Assembly: GCA_030537635.1 (NCBI GenBank)
Contig: JAUNVM010000019.1
Span: 1-41,974 of the forward strand
Source of the DNA: Flaviflexus sp.
GTDB lineage: Bacteria > Actinomycetota > Actinomycetes > Actinomycetales > Actinomycetaceae
Direction of reading: 5' to 3'
DNA length: 41,974 nucleotides
Below, piece by piece: positions 24,822 through 34,416 of this stretch. Under the pieces are notes generated by a model, which was given only the letters and a program-made list of their open reading frames with translations, did not search any database and had not been told where the DNA came from. The translations under genes were made by a program, and so were the position numbers. How positions within the stretch are numbered: the first letter of the stretch is position 1; every line of letters begins with the position of its first letter.

Positions 24822-26780
24822 ATGTCGGCACGTTCCGAAGAGTCAGTGGTGGACTACCCGCCAACCTACGGGCAGGTTCCGCCCGATGCTCCATCTGGGC
24901 TCGCGGACCTCCTGGGCTCGGCGCGCGCCGCCATCAAGAAGAACCTCGCGCTTGCTTTTGTGGGCGGCGTACTCAAGGTCATTCCCTACATTGCCCTCGT
25001 CGAGATTGCTCGCACGCTCCTTGCCGATGGCCCGGCCCCCTGGGGCTGGGTGATCGCGGCTATCATCTGCCTGGTGGTCGGCTCCTATAGCTACTTTGCC
25101 GCGCTCGGTTCGGGGCACCGGGAGGAGGCCCTCCTCCGGCATCGGCTCCGGCTCAACCTCGTGGACAAGCTTGGTCGGGTGGCACTCGGCTGGTTTACCC
25201 AGTCCTCCTCGGGAAAAATCCGTCAGGCGGTGGCCAAGGATACGACCCAGATTCACACCATCGTCGCCCATCTGGGCGGGGATGTTGGCCATTGCGCGGG
25301 AATGATCGTCGCCTCCCTCATCTATCTCCTCATCATCAATCCCGCCTTCATCCTCGGTCTTTTCATCTTCTACATCGTCGTCATGGGTGTCTCCTACGGG
25401 ATCTTTGCCCGCGGCCTGGCGGAGGTGTTCACCGGTTTCCAGCAGTCTGAGCGAGACCTGTCCACCGCGACGGTGGAGATGGTTGATGGGATCGCAGAGG
25501 TGAAGAACTTCGGCATGACCGAGGAGGTGTTCGGACGCTTCGACCGGGCCCGCGAGCGCTTTTCCTCCCTGTCGTATCGGTGGTCGAAGAAGCAGGGAAC
25601 GTTCTATTCGATTGTTCTTGGCCTCATGCAGCCGGCCACGCTGTTTGCGACCGTGCTAGCCTTCGGCGTTCCCCTGGTGAACGCGGGGTGGATGGAGCCG
25701 GTGGATGTTCTCGCCTTCGCGGTGGTGTGGGTGTCGGTGCCCGAGTCGTTGCTGTCCCTGCTGATGATTAGCAATGAGCTGTATTTCGCCAATCGGGCCG
25801 CCGAGTCGACCGTGGCGATTATGGCGGCCCCAGAGCTTGTCTCGTCCGGACAGGGCACGCGCAGTGATTCAGCACCCGCGGTGGAGCTGGTGGACGTGAG
25901 CTTTTCCTATGACGGTGACGATCGGGTGCTCTCCCATGTGTCGCTGACCTGCCAGCCGGGGACCGTGACCGCCCTCGTGGGTCCATCCGGCGGGGGTAAG
26001 TCCACGCTGGCCCGTCTCATTGCCCGGTTCTGGGATGTTGAGGAGGGCCAGGTCAAGGTCGAGGGCGCGGATGTTCGCGACCTCTCGGCCACAGAGCTTA
26101 TGTCTCGCCTCTCGCTCGTCTTCCAGGATGTTCGGCTCACCCACGGGACAGTGGCGGACAATATTGCGCTCGGGCGGCCGGGGGCGAGCCGGGACGAGAT
26201 TGTGGCGGCCGCGAAGGCCGCGATTATTCACGACCGAATTGAGCGCCTGGAGCACGGCTATGACACGATGCTGGGCGAGGGGCAGGGCGTGCTCTCGGGC
26301 GGAGAGGCACAGCGCCTGACAATTGCGCGGGCCTTCCTGGCCGCGGCCCCGATTCTCATTCTGGATGAGGCGACGGCGCAGGCCGATGCTCATGCGGAGC
26401 GGGAGATTCAGCAGGCTATTTCGCGCCTGGCCGTGGGCCGCACCGTCATTGTCATTGCGCATCGGCTGTCGACGATTCGCGGGGTCGACCAGATTGCCGT
26501 TGTCGAGGGCGGCGAGGTTCACGAGGTCGGCACGCACGAGGAGCTGCTGGCCCGGGGCGGCACCTATGCGCGCATGTGGGAGCTCCAGGACCGCGAATCC
26601 CCCACCTCCCCCGATCCCGCCAACTCATCCCTGACAAACTCCCCTGACACACCCGTCTCGGCGGGAGAACCAGGATCAGCGGGAGGGCCTGAAGCAGCAG
26701 GGACGCCCGATTCTGCTGGCGCATTACAGACCCGAATGAGCGAAAGCGGCGAAGGAGATCATCATGCTGCGCAGATTTAA
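24822..26780 (+). CDS. ABC half-transporter, IrtA/YbtP-like, without reductase domain
   Basis: A 652-residue type IV (exporter-fold) ABC half-transporter, with a membrane domain at about residues 30-330 and an ATPase domain at about 355-590. It has Walker A GPSGGGKST (about 387), Q-loop VFQDV, signature LSGGEAQR (about 490) and Walker B ILILDEATAQAD. The DEATAxAD D-loop is typical of IrtA/YbtP subunits of siderophore importers. A low-complexity Gly/Pro/Ser/Ala tail of about 60 residues follows. The ATG at 24822 is preceded by AAAGG; an ATG at 24807 is in frame but has no SD. It overlaps the next gene by 17 nt and has an iron box upstream, so it is probably one half of an iron-siderophore importer in the inner membrane. 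Confidence 0.85.
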   Translation: MSARSEESVVDYPPTYGQVPPDAPSGLADLLGSARAAIKKNLALAFVGGVLKVIPYIALVEIARTLLADGPAPWGWVIAAIICLVVGSYSYFAALGSGHREEALLRHRLRLNLVDKLGRVALGWFTQSSSGKIRQAVAKDTTQIHTIVAHLGGDVGHCAGMIVASLIYLLIINPAFILGLFIFYIVVMGVSYGIFARGLAEVFTGFQQSERDLSTATVEMVDGIAEVKNFGMTEEVFGRFDRARERFSSLSYRWSKKQGTFYSIVLGLMQPATLFATVLAFGVPLVNAGWMEPVDVLAFAVVWVSVPESLLSLLMISNELYFANRAAESTVAIMAAPELVSSGQGTRSDSAPAVELVDVSFSYDGDDRVLSHVSLTCQPGTVTALVGPSGGGKSTLARLIARFWDVEEGQVKVEGADVRDLSATELMSRLSLVFQDVRLTHGTVADNIALGRPGASRDEIVAAAKAAIIHDRIERLEHGYDTMLGEGQGVLSGGEAQRLTIARAFLAAAPILILDEATAQADAHAEREIQQAISRLAVGRTVIVIAHRLSTIRGVDQIAVVEGGEVHEVGTHEELLARGGTYARMWELQDRESPTSPDPANSSLTNSPDTPVSAGEPGSAGGPEAAGTPDSAGALQTRMSESGEGDHHAAQI

Positions 26781-28515
26781 TCGCATTCTGTCGGCCCCCG
26801 GCTACGTTCTTATCCTGGCGGCGGCCCTCACCGTGGGCGCGATCTTGCAGGGCATTGCCTTTGTTTTACTCATTCCCTTCCTGCGCGCCTTCCTCAGCGG
26901 GGGTGATTATGCCGGCCCGCTCACCGCCATCATCACCCTCGGCATCCTGGCCTTCATCATCTCCACGTGGGAGATGGTGGCAAGCTACAAGATTTCGGTG
27001 GACCGGGTATGCGATGACGTCATTGATCAGCTGGGCCGGCGGGTTCCCACCCTGCCACTCGGCTGGTTTGATTCGTCATCGTCGGGGCGGGTGGCCTCGA
27101 CAATCTCGGAGGAGGTCTCGATTCTCAGCCACCTCGTATCCATCATCATGCCGGGACTCATCAACTCGATTGTCACGCCGGTGACGATCCTCATCGCCAC
27201 CTTCATTCTCGACTGGCGCCTAGCCGCACTCATGGCCCTGAGCCTTCCCCTGCTCGCCCTCATCTGGCGCCTGGTGTATACCGGGCTGTCTCGCGAGCAG
27301 GCCCTGGCCCCGCCGGCCGCGGCGGCCTCGGCCTCCCGGATCCTCGAATTTGCTCAACTGCAGCCGGTGCTGCGCGCCCGCGGACTCGCGACGTCGGCCA
27401 GCCCCGTGCTGGGCGGCGCGCTGACCGATGAGCATCGGCTTGTCATGTCGCTGCTGCGCCGACAGGGCCCCCCGATGGCGCTGTACAACCTCGTTGTCCA
27501 GTCGGTCGTGGGCGCGGTGCTTGCCGCCGGGCTCTGGCTCGTCACCTCGGGCGGTCTCGACATCATCGATTACATCGCTATCGCCGCCATGGCCACGCGC
27601 TTTGCCGGGCCGCTGGCCCTCTCCTTCGGCTACCTATCCGAGGGACATCGCCAGGTTGTTGCGCTCGATGCCATCGAGGAGATCCTCCTGTTGGATCCGC
27701 TGCCCGAGCCCCCACATCCGCGCACTCCGGCCGGATCAAGCATCGCCCTAGATAACGTGAGTTTCGGCTACAACTCATCAACCCCACTGTTTAAGGATCT
27801 TTCGCTCAGCGTCGATGCCGGAGAGGTGGTCGCCCTCGTCGGACCGTCTGGATGTGGCAAGTCGACCATTCTTCGCCTCATTGCAAGATTCTGGGATGTG
27901 GATGATGGGCAGGTGATGATCGGCGGGCAGGACGTGCGCAAGATCGGCACCGCCGGGCTCATGGAATCGATCGCCATGGTCTTCCAAGAGGTCTATCTCT
28001 TTGACACCACCATCTTCGACAATGTCAAGATTTCGCGACCCGATGCGAGCGACGAGGAGGTGGCGGCGGCGATGAGCAAGGCCGGCCTGGATGCCGTTCT
28101 CGCCCGACTGCCCCACGGCGCCCAGACCCGGGTTGGCGAGGGCGGAGCCCGGCTCTCGGGCGGGGAACGCCAGCGCGTCTCCATTGCCCGCGCCTTCCTC
28201 AAGGATGCCCCAATCCTCCTCCTCGACGAGATCACCTCCGCCTTGGATGCGGAGAACGAATCGGCGATCACCGGCGTCATTACCGAGCTGGCCCGCGGCC
28301 GCACCGTCCTCGTCATCGCCCATCGCCTCACCACCATCGAGCGGGCCGATCGCATCATCGTCCTGTCCGGCCGGGAGCGCGGAGAGATCACCCAGATCGT
28401 CGAGGAGGGCAGTCCCGCCGAGCTTGCCGCAGCCGGTGGCCTCTACGCCTCCCTCGTTGCCGATTCCCTCGCGGTCAGCAGATGGCATCTCATCGAAAAC
28501 ACTCACGAGAGGTAA
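26764..28515 (+). CDS. ABC half-transporter, IrtB/YbtQ-like
   Basis: A 583-residue ABC half-transporter, with six hydrophobic helices in residues about 10-310. The ATPase domain has Walker A GPSGCGKST (about 360), Q-loop VFQEV, signature LSGGERQR (about 464), Walker B PILLLDEITSALD and H-loop IAHRL. It starts at ATG 26764 with GAAGGAG upstream, inside the end of the previous gene, which indicates coupled synthesis of a heterodimer. The arrangement matches YbtPQ and IrtAB pairs, which use exporter-like folds for import of metal-siderophores. Substrate and direction are inferred from the iron box and neighbours, not shown. Confidence 0.85.
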   Translation: MLRRFNRILSAPGYVLILAAALTVGAILQGIAFVLLIPFLRAFLSGGDYAGPLTAIITLGILAFIISTWEMVASYKISVDRVCDDVIDQLGRRVPTLPLGWFDSSSSGRVASTISEEVSILSHLVSIIMPGLINSIVTPVTILIATFILDWRLAALMALSLPLLALIWRLVYTGLSREQALAPPAAAASASRILEFAQLQPVLRARGLATSASPVLGGALTDEHRLVMSLLRRQGPPMALYNLVVQSVVGAVLAAGLWLVTSGGLDIIDYIAIAAMATRFAGPLALSFGYLSEGHRQVVALDAIEEILLLDPLPEPPHPRTPAGSSIALDNVSFGYNSSTPLFKDLSLSVDAGEVVALVGPSGCGKSTILRLIARFWDVDDGQVMIGGQDVRKIGTAGLMESIAMVFQEVYLFDTTIFDNVKISRPDASDEEVAAAMSKAGLDAVLARLPHGAQTRVGEGGARLSGGERQRVSIARAFLKDAPILLLDEITSALDAENESAITGVITELARGRTVLVIAHRLTTIERADRIIVLSGRERGEITQIVEEGSPAELAAAGGLYASLVADSLAVSRWHLIENTHER

Positions 28516-28532
28516 GTCACTCTGATAAAATG

Positions 28533-28562
28533 TTGACCATTAAGGCGACCCTCCCCTATGTT
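28533..28562 (+). promoter_or_regulatory. Putative promoter of the TetR-like/irtAB-like half of the locus
   Basis: TTGACC (28533-28538), an 18-nt spacer and TATGTT (28557-28562) fit a sigma-70-type promoter in the 73-nt gap before the TetR-like gene. This would make the second half of the locus separately transcribable. Confidence 0.45.
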
Positions 28563-28588
28563 ATTCCTATTAACCCAGGAGGAATGAC

Positions 28589-29200
28589 ATGGATAGGTAC
28601 CATCACAACATCACCACTCAAACCATCGCCAAGGTCGGCGCCGAACTCGGTTTTGAACGGCTCTCGCTCGGCCAGGTGGCCCGCCGGCTCCACGTAACGA
28701 CTCCGGCCCTGTACCGACACGTCGCCAATCGCCGTCAGCTCGACCAGGTGGTGGCCGCCCTCATGCTCTCCGACTTCTCGGTGGCCGATCCCAAGGATGA
28801 CGTGCGCAGCTACCTGGTCTCGCTCGCCCAGTCTTTCTTTAAGGTGTGCCGGGACAATCCCGGCCTGGAATGCTATCTCATGCACGATTTTCCAGCCGAT
28901 CCCGAGTCCGCCCGGATTGCGGCCGAAGCAAAGAGCGCCATTCAGCGCCACGGTTACGGTGCCGAGGCGGCCGCCTCGCTCGCCGGACTCACCGCCACCT
29001 ACGCCATTGCGTTGGCGGCATCGGCACGCGGGCGGGGAACCGATGATGATCTCGTCGAGGTGGCCCCCGGTCTCGCCCTCGGCCCGGTCGAGCGCTTCAC
29101 CCTCATGATCCTCCCTCCGATCGACGGGCTGCTGGAAATGACGAAGCCGGACGACAGCCTCGCCGACATCGTCGCCACGGCGACGAGTCGACTCCCGTGA
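28589..29200 (+). CDS. TetR family transcriptional regulator
   Basis: A 203-residue regulator. The N-terminal helix-turn-helix is TIAKVGAELGFERLSLGQVARRLHVTTPALYRHVANRRQLDQVV (about residues 11-54), with the usual ALYRHV recognition helix. The C-terminal ligand-binding region (60-200) resembles the TetR_C families of small-molecule sensors. AGGAGG precedes the ATG. The stop overlaps the GTG of the irtA-like gene by 4 nt (GTGA), so it is co-transcribed with that pair. It may sense a siderophore or other substrate of the neighbouring pumps and probably acts on the upstream promoter; no clear operator was identified. Confidence 0.88.
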   Translation: MDRYHHNITTQTIAKVGAELGFERLSLGQVARRLHVTTPALYRHVANRRQLDQVVAALMLSDFSVADPKDDVRSYLVSLAQSFFKVCRDNPGLECYLMHDFPADPESARIAAEAKSAIQRHGYGAEAAASLAGLTATYAIALAASARGRGTDDDLVEVAPGLALGPVERFTLMILPPIDGLLEMTKPDDSLADIVATATSRLP

Positions 29201-31746
29201 AAGGATTCAACGGCGCGCTTATGCGCTACCTCGGCGCCAATGAGCACGCCGCCACGGTGATCGAGACAAAGATAATCGCACCGAATATGCGCAGGCTGAG
29301 ACTGCGGAGCGAGACCGCTTAGCGCGATATTCGCCTCACCCCCGGCTCCTATCTGCGCTGCTGGTTCCCCGATGCTCAGGGCAAGGAGAATCAGCGCGCC
29401 TACACGCTGCTCAACATGGATCCCGAGGCGGGAGAATTCGATCTCGACTTCCTCCTGCACGATCCGGCGGGGCCGGCCAGCACGTGGGCGCGAGACGCCG
29501 AGGTGGGCGACGAGCTTGCTGTCACCCCGTTTGGGGTGCGCCCCTTCGAGGTGCCCACTCCCCCGCCGCCCGGCTATCTCATCGTCGCCGACGCCGCCGG
29601 TATTCCGCTGTGCCGGTCCCTCATCGAGGCCATCGACGAGAACATCGCCATCGAGCTCTATCTCGCCATTCACAGCGAAGATGATCTGCTCATCCCGCTC
29701 GATGATCATCCACGAATGAGAGTGCATCACGTTCCCATGCGCGAGCTCTCCGCCCTCGCCGAGGCCATCGAGGACCGCGACTGGACCGGCTGGCGCGCCT
29801 ATCTCGTGCCCGAGGCCGGGGCACTTAAGCTTCTGCGGCGCCGCCTCACTGAGGAATTCGGCTTCCCCCGCTCCCATCTCACCGCCCAGGCCTATTGGAA
29901 GGCCGGGAAGAACATAGGCGTCACCCGCGATCTACCCCCGCTCGAGGAGCGTCCTGCCGCCGCGAGCGCTGCGCCCGATGTGACCGAGGCAGAGGCCGGC
30001 GAGTCGCACGCAGCGGCCGAGCCGCAGGAGTCTCGATCGTGGGCGACCAACCGGGGCCGGGAGCTGCTCGCCCCGGTACGCGGGGCCATGATCGCCTCGG
30101 GCATTGCCCAGGCCATCGCCACCTGCCTGGAGCTCGCCCCCTATCTCGTGCTCGCCGAGGCGGGCCGCCGGATTCTTGGCGGCGCTCAGCTAGCCGAGCT
30201 CATTCCGCTCGCCTACTGGTTTGTGGGGATCATGGCGGCCGGGGTGGCCCTGTCCAGCCTGCTCACCATCGTCATGCACCTGGTGGATGCGAGATTCGCG
30301 GCCGAGCTGCGGATTCGGCTCCTGGAGCATCTCAGCCGGCTGCCGCTCGGCTGGTGGAGTTCCCGCGGGCGGGCCGGGGTGCGCCGGGTGCTCACCGATG
30401 ACGTGTCCTCGGTGCATTATCTGGTCACCCACGCGGTGTCGGATGCGGTGGGGGCAATTCTTGCCCCGCTGCTCGTCCTCGTCTACCTCTTCGTCATCGA
30501 CTGGCGTCTGGCGCTTGCCTGCCTCCTTCCCGTGCTCGTCCACCTGTTCCTCATGTACACGATGGTGTTCCGTTCCTTCGATGCGGTCACCGAGGCTCCC
30601 CGGCGGGCTGAGGAGCTGCGCGGGCACGCCGTCGCCTATGTGGAGGCGCAGCCAGTGATCGCGATCTTCCCCGGGGCTGGCAAGGTGTATGACCGGGAGC
30701 TTGGAAACTATCTCGACTTCCTGCGGGGCTGGCAGATTCCGTTTTCCTCGCTGAAGACGACGATGATGCTGGTATCCCAGCCCGCCACCTTCGTTCTCGT
30801 CATCGCTCTAGCGGGCACGCCGCTCGTGCTCACCGGACGGATCGGCGTCGACACGCTCCTACCCTTCCTCTTCCTTGGAACCACCTTTGCGTCAAAGCTG
30901 CTCGCCATCGGCTACCAGCTCCAGCATCTGCGGGGCGGAACCACGGCCGCCAATGCCATCGCGGCGGTGCTGGCCGAGCCCGAGCTTTCTGTTCCCGAGC
31001 AGCCAGCAGCCCCGCCCGCCTCGGGCCGGGTCACGGGCCGGGATGTGCGCTTTGGCTACGAGCGGGGCCGAGAGGTAGTGCGCGGGGTGTCCTTCGACAT
31101 TCCGGCCGGCACGAGCTGCGCCCTCATCGGTCCCTCCGGCGCCGGCAAGTCCACCCTCGCCGCCCTCATCGCCCGGTTCTTTGACATTTCCGGAACCATC
31201 GAGATCGGCGGGGTCAACATTGCCGATCTTGATCCCGATGAGCTGTATCGCCACGTCGGCTTCGTCTTCCAGGATGTGGAGATTGCGCGGGGCACGATCG
31301 CGGAGAACATTGCGCTTGCCCGGCCCGGCGCAAGCCGTGACGAGATTGTTGAGGCGGCCCGCCGCGCCCGCATTCACGATCGCATCGAGGCACTTCCCGA
31401 GGGCTATGAGACGGTGATTGGCGGGCACGGATTCCTCTCCGGCGGGGAGCTGCAGCGCATCGCCATTGCCCGGCTCTTCCTCGCCGACCCGCAGGTCCTC
31501 GTCCTCGACGAGGCCACCGCCTATGCCGATCCGGCCTCGGCAGCCCACGTCACCGCCGCCCTGGCCGAGCTGGCCGGCGGCCGAACCGTCATCACCATCG
31601 CCCACCGCCTCTCCTCCATCGCCTCGGCCGATCAGATCCTCGTCATCGACGACGGTCTCATCATCGAGCGGGGCACCCACGAGGAACTCCTCGCGGCCGG
31701 TGGCACCTACGTCAACCTGTGGGAGACCGGATGCTTCGCACGCTAA
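29197..31746 (+). pseudogene. IrtA-like siderophore-interacting/ABC fusion, interrupted by an in-frame amber codon
   Basis: Read from the GTG at 29197 (overlapping the tetR stop), this frame encodes an 849-position protein except for TAG at codon 42 (29320-29322). Positions about 1-237 are a siderophore-interacting (FAD/NAD(P)H-type) domain: SYLRCWFPD, QRAYTLLN (FAD motif), GPASTWA and the C-terminal YLVPEAGALKLLRR...YWKAGK. The ABC half follows: membrane domain from about 287, Walker A GPSGAGKST (about 644), signature LSGGELQR and Walker B VLVLDEATAYAD. This is the architecture of mycobacterial IrtA, which imports and reduces siderophores. The stop splits the SIP domain. Re-initiation at ATG 29416 (residue 74) would lose the RAYT motif. 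A single C-to-T change (CAG to TAG) would explain it; a sequence error is also possible. Confidence 0.82.
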
Positions 31747-33383
31747 CCACACTCATTGCCCGCGCCTGCCCGGGCAAGCTGACCCGGCTGCGCCTGTTTA
31801 TCGCCGGCGCCGTGGTCTGCGAGGCCGCCGCCTCACTGCTCCTCGTTCCCCTCCTCATTCACCTGGTTGAGGGCTCCGGGGCGGTGCTCTGGCTCGGCCT
31901 GCTCGCCCTCGCCGTGGCCGGAACCTGGCTGTTTGGCCGGGTCGCCCAGGACACCGCGCTCGACATCGGCTTTGACCTGCTCTCCTCCGTTCAGGGCGAG
32001 ATTGCGGCCAAGCTGCGCCGGCTGCCGGCCTCCTGGCTCTCCCAGCGAACCGAGGCGGCCACCTCCTCCCTGTCCGGCGTGGGCCCCGATCTCGTCGGCT
32101 CGGTCGGCTACCTGTACGCCCCGCTGCTCTCTGCCTTCGCCCTTCCCCCGGTCATCGGCCTCGGCCTGCTCGCCGGGGGCCTCGCGGCCGGATGGGGGCC
32201 GTGGCTCGGGCTGGCCTGCCTGGTATCGGCCACGGTGGCGGCTGCCGCCTGGCACGCTTCCATCCACATCGGCAAGAAGGCCGATAAGCAGGCGGAGATG
32301 GCAACCCGGGCGGTCGGTGAGCGCGCCCTCGAGCTCGCCTCCCAGCAGCGCACCTTGCGCACCTGCGGCCGGGGTGGCGCGAGCGGGCTCATGGCGGCCG
32401 ATGTGCGCACCGAACGCGTCCAGGTCACCCGACTCATCGCCATGCAGATCCCGGCGCAGATTCTGTTCTCCTTCGCCTCCCAGGCGGCCCTCTTCGCCAT
32501 CATCGCCACCGCCGGCTGGCAGTGGCACACGGGCGTTCTTCCCGGCGCCGCCTTCATCGCCCTCATCGCCCTCGCCGTGCGCCTACTCGAGCCCATCACC
32601 CAGCTGGCCAATCTCTCGGCCACCGTCGGGCGCATCGGCTCCATCGTCGAGGATGCGAGAGAACTCTTTGCCGGTCCGGAAACCCCGGTTGGCTCCCCGG
32701 CGGACACTCCGCCGGCGGTCAGCCTGCGCTCAGTCAGCCACGGATACGATTCCGCCGATGTCATCACCAACCTTGACCTGGACATCCCGGCCGGCCAGTC
32801 CGTTGCCCTCATTGGTCCCTCGGGCTCCGGCAAGTCCACCCTTCTCCACCTCATCTCCGGCCTCGAGCAACCGCGCAGCGGCGAGGTTCTCATCGATAAC
32901 GAGCCGGCCGCCCCCGGCCGAGCCAGCGTCATCTTCCAGTTCCCCTACCTGTTCGATATGACCATCGAGGAGAACATTGCCGCCGGCACCCACAGCGAGG
33001 AGATTCCCGCCGCCGCCACCGAGATTGTCGACTTTGCCGCCGATCTACCGGCCGGTCTCGACACCCCCTGCGGGGAGGCCGGGCGGGCGCTATCCGGCGG
33101 GGAGCGCCAGCGCGTATCAATAGCCCGGGCGCTGGCTCACCCCTCCCGTCTCATCCTCGTCGACGAAGCCACGTCTGCCCTCGATGCCGCCACCGAGGCC
33201 GTCATCACCGAACGCCTCGCCGCTGGCGGGCACACCCGGGTGACAATCGCCCACCGCCCGGCCGCGATCCGCACAGCCGATCGCGTGCTCATCATGGAAG
33301 GCGGGCGGATCATTGCCGACGGCAGCCCCGATGAGCTCGCTGACCACCCCTATCTCGCCAGCCTCCTCGCCGGCCTCGCCTAA
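31731..33383 (+). CDS. ABC half-transporter, IrtB-like
   Basis: A 550-residue ABC half-transporter that would pair with the IrtA-like fusion. The membrane domain covers residues about 20-310. The ATPase domain has Walker A GPSGSGKST (about 362), signature LSGGERQR (about 454), Walker B LILVDEATSALD and H-loop IAHRP. The region between Walker A and the signature is shorter than in the paralogue at 26764. The ATG at 31731 has GGGAG 5 nt upstream and lies inside the last codons of the irtA-like gene (16-nt overlap); a GTG at 31719 is in frame but less likely. This frame is intact even though its partner is interrupted. Confidence 0.87.
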   Translation: MLRTLTTLIARACPGKLTRLRLFIAGAVVCEAAASLLLVPLLIHLVEGSGAVLWLGLLALAVAGTWLFGRVAQDTALDIGFDLLSSVQGEIAAKLRRLPASWLSQRTEAATSSLSGVGPDLVGSVGYLYAPLLSAFALPPVIGLGLLAGGLAAGWGPWLGLACLVSATVAAAAWHASIHIGKKADKQAEMATRAVGERALELASQQRTLRTCGRGGASGLMAADVRTERVQVTRLIAMQIPAQILFSFASQAALFAIIATAGWQWHTGVLPGAAFIALIALAVRLLEPITQLANLSATVGRIGSIVEDARELFAGPETPVGSPADTPPAVSLRSVSHGYDSADVITNLDLDIPAGQSVALIGPSGSGKSTLLHLISGLEQPRSGEVLIDNEPAAPGRASVIFQFPYLFDMTIEENIAAGTHSEEIPAAATEIVDFAADLPAGLDTPCGEAGRALSGGERQRVSIARALAHPSRLILVDEATSALDAATEAVITERLAAGGHTRVTIAHRPAAIRTADRVLIMEGGRIIADGSPDELADHPYLASLLAGLA

Positions 33384-33387
33384 CAGC

Positions 33388-33414
33388 CTGTGGGCCCCAG
33401 CGCACAGCCCACAG
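33388..33414 (+). terminator. Possible weak terminator after the irtB-like gene
   Basis: CTGTGGGC / GCCCACAG, an 8-bp stem with an 11-nt loop, starts 4 nt after the stop. It has no U-tract. The following 90 nt up to the lipoprotein gene are AT-richer and could hold its promoter. Confidence 0.4.
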
Positions 33415-33504
33415 CAGCCCATCAGAGCCTTTATTCCGACAAAGCTCTAGATCTCGATAAAAGACCCCCAAACTGGGCACATCTCTCATCAACCGAGAAG
33501 CCCG

Positions 33505-34063
33505 ATGATGAAGAGAGTGATCGCCGCCTGCCTCGCCTGCGCGTTGGCCGGATGCTCCGCCGAGGAGGAACTCACCGGAAGCGATGTCATTCCCATCCTC
33601 GACACCGAGCAGACGGAGGCCGACCGAAAGATTGTCAAGGCTGACATTAAGCTTTCCGAGGGCATTCGCGACAGCAGCACCCACATCGCGCCGACAATGG
33701 CGTCGCCCGGCCTGGGTGCTTGAAACCACCACCGGCGATGTCTGCTTCATCGCCCAAGTAGTGGCCGACGGGGAACCCTCCGCCACGCTCGCCGGGGCGT
33801 GCGGCGAGCCGGCAAGTGTGCCCGCCGAGGGCATTGCCGTCCGGGTAAGTGGCGACGGCCAGCCCATCGTCGCCGTCTTACTGCCCACGAGCGTGGACGG
33901 AGACTCTCTCAAGAATCAGGCCGCCGAGATTACCGACGCCTATCTCGATGAAGCCGGAGAGAACTGTGTCATCACCGCCCCGGCGAGCGTTGCCGGCGAG
34001 CTGGAGCAGATGAAGCTCAAGACCACCGACGGCGCGGACCTCCTCGCGAACTTCCGGCCATGA
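33505..34063 (+). pseudogene. Frameshifted lipoprotein gene
   Basis: The first part (33505-33723) encodes a clear lipoprotein signal, MKRVIAACLACALAGC, with lipobox LAGC, then SAEEELTG and an acidic region. The frame ends soon after residue 60 in unrelated codons. A second frame, shifted by one base, continues with good coding character from about 33700 to 34063 (PAWVLETTTGDVCFIAQVVADGEPS... to LLANFRP). Removing one A near 33697-33700 (ACAATGG) joins IAPT to WRRPAWVLETTT and gives about 185 residues. I recognise no family for the mature part. It directly follows the irtAB-like pair and may have been a surface lipoprotein of the same locus. It is either a recent frameshift or a sequence error. 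Confidence 0.65.
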
Positions 34064-34117
34064 CACTGCCACGGGCGGCCGGTTAGACTAGTGTCAGCGA
34101 CGAGGAAAGGACGTTCC

Positions 34118-34282
34118 ATGACTAATAAGAACACTGTCGAAGACTCCCACTACCGCGATAACGCCAGCTCCGGCTCGGTCGACGAGGCCGCCAAGGAGGA
34201 GGCCAAGGCTCCCCAGGGCCAGATCGGCCAGCACCTGCACAAGCGCTATCAAGCCGGCCATAAGCACGAGGCGCAGAAGTAA
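34118..34282 (+). CDS. Small hydrophilic protein, 54 aa, unknown function
   Basis: This short gene has a good ribosome binding site (GAAAGGA, 7-8 nt before ATG 34118) and a strong terminator about 60 nt after its stop, so it looks like an independently expressed gene. The product begins MTNKNTVEDSHYRDN, is rich in Glu, Lys, Gln, His and Ala, and has no hydrophobic segment or cysteine. It ends in a histidine- and lysine-rich tail (LHKRYQAGHKHEAQK). No family is recognised. A longer frame from 34091 lacks support. A role in binding metal or nucleic acid could be imagined from the composition but is not shown. Confidence 0.65.
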   Translation: MTNKNTVEDSHYRDNASSGSVDEAAKEEAKAPQGQIGQHLHKRYQAGHKHEAQK

Positions 34283-34344
34283 CCAGCTGGGACGTGGGCC
34301 CGCCGGGCAGCGGCCTAGTGGGATAAGACCGCGCGAGACAAAGG

Positions 34345-34376
34345 AAGAGGAGGACCAGCCGGTCCTCCTTTTCTTT
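34345..34376 (+). terminator. Rho-independent terminator after the 54-aa gene
   Basis: Stem AAGAGGAGGACC / GGTCCTCCTTTT (12 pairs, one G-U) with an AGCC loop, followed by CTTT, so a T-rich tract TTTTCTTT spans the 3' side. This is the most canonical intrinsic terminator in the window. Confidence 0.92.
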
Positions 34377-34416
34377 ACTGCTTCCGCCTGCTTGCCCGAG
34401 GCTTGAGGCGACGGGA

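Noticed and set aside
28539..28560. Second iron box before the TetR-like gene (TTAAGGCGACCCTCCCCTA)
   Set aside because: Only about 9 of 19 positions match the DtxR consensus and the dyad is poor. It is not better than expected in this context.
29197..29330. Programmed amber decoding (pyrrolysine or readthrough) at 29320
   Set aside because: No pyl genes, stop-readthrough motif or conserved context is visible. A nonsense mutation or sequence error is simpler.
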